From NCBI GenBank assembly GCA_032464575.1, contig JAWDKM010000002.1:434001-498000 (forward strand): 64,000 bases of DNA. Reading direction: 5' to 3'. The stretch comes from Pontivivens sp032464575. Lineage in GTDB: Bacteria; Pseudomonadota; Alphaproteobacteria; Rhodobacterales; Rhodobacteraceae. The notes under the pieces were generated by a model that was not told the origin of the DNA, ran no database searches, and saw nothing but the letters and a program-made list of their open reading frames with translations. This document shows positions 62,040 to 64,000 of the stretch, one piece after another; the stretch's first letter is position 1; each line of letters starts with the position of its first letter. The translations under genes were made by a program, and so were the position numbers.

Positions 62040-62680
62040 CCGACGAGGAAGATGTGAAGTGACACGGGTCCGTGTGCGCCGAGTTGCAGGGTTTGCCCGA
62101 TATCGGCGGAGCGGGAGGGGCCGGTGACCATGTTTATTGTGCGGGGGTCGAGGCCCGAGGCGCGGAAGGCGTCCCACATATCCTCAAAGCCCGCCTTCAC
62201 GTCGCCTGCGTCGAGCGCCACGAAATGGGTCTCGCCGAGGAAGGTGAGCGTAACCGGATTGTCGGGGCCGGAGGCCAGCACCAGCGTCCCGGTCTCCGCC
62301 ATGCCGTAGCGCGCCCTGGAGAGGGTCGCGGGCTCCTCGATCCGGCCTGGGCCCTGGCTCGTATCGACCGTGCCCCAATCGAGCCCATCGAAGGCGGGGT
62401 CTGCGCCCATGCGGATGGCCGCGGGCAGGTTGCGGTCGCGCAGCTCGGTGGCAAGAGCCGCGGGCAGATCGGCGATGCTCTCGATGCAGGAGACGGTGGC
62501 ATCCGCCGCCTCGGCCTGGGCGATGAAACGGTCGATGCGCTCGGGACCGTCGAGCGAGGCGATGGTGGGGCGCGGCGCGGGAACCGCGCCGGGGCGGATC
62601 TCCGCCCCGATGGCCGCCGTGCCGCCATCGCGCCCCTGCGCCCGGCGGATCCGGGTGAGGATGCGGTCGCGGGCATTCAT
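62036..62680 (-). CDS. lutC: lactate utilization protein C (LUD domain)
   Basis: 214 residues forming one LUD domain: ARYGMAETGTLVLASGPDNP, LTFLGETHFVALDAGDV, and the nucleotide-site block TGPSRSADIGQTLQLGAHGP. Part of the LutABC iron-sulfur complex oxidising L-lactate. ATG 62680 overlaps the lutB stop (ATGA) and has GGAAGG upstream; GTG 62695 would add five residues. Confidence 0.92.
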   Translation of the reverse strand: MNARDRILTRIRRAQGRDGGTAAIGAEIRPGAVPAPRPTIASLDGPERIDRFIAQAEAADATVSCIESIADLPAALATELRDRNLPAAIRMGADPAFDGLDWGTVDTSQGPGRIEEPATLSRARYGMAETGTLVLASGPDNPVTLTFLGETHFVALDAGDVKAGFEDMWDAFRASGLDPRTINMVTGPSRSADIGQTLQLGAHGPVSLHIFLVG

Positions 62681-64000
62681 CGCTTCGCCTTCCACTGCGC
62701 CATGAACGTGTCGCCTGAAGGCACCGGCATATCCCTAGTCGCGGTCCAGCCACTAGCGAACGGCAGGGACGATACCCGGCCCCTCCCGCGCCCGAGCAAC
62801 CGCAGCGCCGCCATGCCGAGCCGTGTGCCCGCTCGATAAAGTGTAGGGCGCTTCGCGAAGAACGCCCAGAGGCCGAGGCCGTAGCGCGCCGCGCCCGGCG
62901 TCAGCTTCTTCTCGAACTCGCGTTCGCGCCAATGCCGCATCATCTTCGGCAGCGGAATGCGCATCGGGCACACGTCCTCGCACCGCCCGCAGAAGGTGGA
63001 GGCGTTGGGCAGGTGCCCGCCCTCCTCCACCCCGATCAGCGAGGGTGTGAGCACCGCGCCCATCGGGCCGGGATAGACCCAGCCATAGGCGTGGCCGCCG
63101 ACCGTCTGGTAGACCGGGCAGTGGTTCATGCACGCACCGCAGCGGATGCAGCGCAGCATCTCTTCGAACTCGGTGCCGAGCATGTTGGTTCGGCCGTTGT
63201 CGAGCAGGACGACGTGGTATTCCTCGGGTCCGTCCGGATCCTCCGCCCGGCGGGGTCCGCTGGAATAGGTCGTGTAAACGCTCATGTCCTGCCCGGTGGC
63301 GGAACGGGCGAGGACACGCAGGATCGTGGCGCTGTCCTCCAGCGTCGGCACGATCTTCTCGATCGAGGCCATGACGATGTGCACTCGCGGCAGCGACTGG
63401 CTGAGATCGCCGTTGCCCTCATTGGTCACGATGACGCTCTGCCCCGTCTCGGCGATCAGCATGTTGGCGCCGGTGATGCCGACCTCGGCCTGGAAATACT
63501 TCTCCCGCAGCACGCCGCGCGCCTCGCTCAGTAGCGTGTCGAGGCCGGACAGGTCGCGGCTTTCGGGCAGATGGGTATGGGCCTTCTGGAACTCCTCGCG
63601 CACCTGCGGGACGGTGACGTGCACCGCGGGCGCGATGATGTGGGAGGGCGCTTCGCCACGGAGCTGGATGATGTACTCGCCCAGATCCGTCTCCACCGGC
63701 TTGATCCCGTTGGCGGCGAGGTGGTCGTTGATCCCGCACTCCTCCGAGATCATCGTCTTGCCCTTGTTGACCGTCTTGGCCCCCGCCTTGCGGCAGATGT
63801 CGAGGACGATGTTCTGCGCATCCTCCGCCGTCTCGGCCCAGTGGACTTGGCCGCCCGCGGCGGTGACCTTGCCCTCGTAGGCTTCGAGGTAATCGGCGAG
63901 GTTGGCGAGGACGTGGTTCTTCAGGTCGCGGGCCGCGTCGCGCAGGCCGTCGAATTCGTCTTCGCCGAGCTTCGCGCGGGCCGCGGCCCGCTTGCCGACG
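62677..64000 (-). CDS. lutB: lactate utilization iron-sulfur protein B (5' end beyond window)
   Basis: About 440 residues visible, missing the N-terminus. An N-terminal LUD domain (KTMISEECGINDHLAANGIK; EVGITGANMLIAETGQSVIV; TNEGNGDLSQSLPRVHIV) is followed by two 4Fe-4S motifs, CIRCGACMNHCPVYQ and CGRCEDVCPMRIPL, and a C-terminal tail with a DUF3390-like position. lutA is the expected upstream partner, outside the window. Confidence 0.94.
   Translation of the reverse strand, partial: VGKRAAARAKLGEDEFDGLRDAARDLKNHVLANLADYLEAYEGKVTAAGGQVHWAETAEDAQNIVLDICRKAGAKTVNKGKTMISEECGINDHLAANGIKPVETDLGEYIIQLRGEAPSHIIAPAVHVTVPQVREEFQKAHTHLPESRDLSGLDTLLSEARGVLREKYFQAEVGITGANMLIAETGQSVIVTNEGNGDLSQSLPRVHIVMASIEKIVPTLEDSATILRVLARSATGQDMSVYTTYSSGPRRAEDPDGPEEYHVVLLDNGRTNMLGTEFEEMLRCIRCGACMNHCPVYQTVGGHAYGWVYPGPMGAVLTPSLIGVEEGGHLPNASTFCGRCEDVCPMRIPLPKMMRHWREREFEKKLTPGAARYGLGLWAFFAKRPTLYRAGTRLGMAALRLLGRGRGRVSSLPFASGWTATRDMPVPSGDTFMAQWKAKR

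Overview
The window is about 64 kb of GC-rich (roughly two thirds G+C) chromosome from an alphaproteobacterium, most likely order Rhodobacterales (Rhodobacter/Roseobacter group). This is judged from gene families and gene orders remembered for that group: hisS-hisZ-hisG with a short-form HisG, mreBCD-mrdA, atpHAGDC, fused pntA plus pntB, glnK-amtB under a sigma-54 promoter, and DUF2161 and DUF3422 proteins. No rRNA, tRNA, CRISPR array, prophage or intact mobile element was found. Genes are packed tightly, with many ATGA or TGATG overlaps, and the antisense strands carry long open frames that are composition shadows.

Layout. 1-4303 (minus): cell-elongation operon mreB-mreC-mreD-mrdA, cut at the left edge. 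4532-8476: Ada DNA-repair regulator, a PEP-mutase/isocitrate-lyase family enzyme, a small unknown protein, and leuA preceded by an unannotated leucine-rich leader peptide. 8805-12986: secreted esterase, an ArsR-SRPBCC-GFA operon, DUF2161, flavin reductase and a ClbS/DfsB-like protein. 13303-16618: hisS-hisZ-hisG. 16619-17129: a scar holding an IS5-type transposase remnant and a glutathione S-transferase stub. 17149-20491 (minus): lytic transglycosylase and a class A penicillin-binding protein. 20722-22596: sigma-54 promoter, glnK, amtB, terminator. 22659-30584: serine hydrolase, plsC-like, ribF, MaoC hydratase, a broken serine hydrolase, free-methionine-sulfoxide reductase, nadC, pgi. 30900-37093: GNAT, YcgN, threonine aldolase, a three-gene unit (DsbA-like isomerase, small lipoprotein, alpha/beta hydrolase), prs and an H-type lectin domain protein.

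37147-42176 (minus): the F1 ATP synthase operon atpH-A-G-D-C with promoter and terminator. 42286-47597: methyltransferase, gloB, a decayed lipoprotein gene, DUF3422, mutL. 47789-50905: proton-translocating transhydrogenase pntAB. 51032-59826: a redox/envelope/transport stretch with two distant paralogues of a secreted four-cysteine protein flanking an SDR, DUF2798, an FtsX/LolD-type ABC unit with a small periplasmic partner, alkaline phosphatase and a SulP transporter. 59832-64000: pth, rplY, a small secreted protein, a MmcQ/YjbR protein and lutC-lutB (lactate oxidation), cut at the right edge.

Short intergenic repeats are scattered from 13 kb to 44 kb: a hairpin-rich element of about 130-210 bp (three copies plus a fragment) and REP-like palindromes. 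I found no obviously new multi-gene system. The best leads are the leuL leader and attenuator, zinc-regulator-like palindromes upstream of both phoA and the ABC unit, the paired four-cysteine secreted proteins, the dispersed hairpin element, and several decaying genes.
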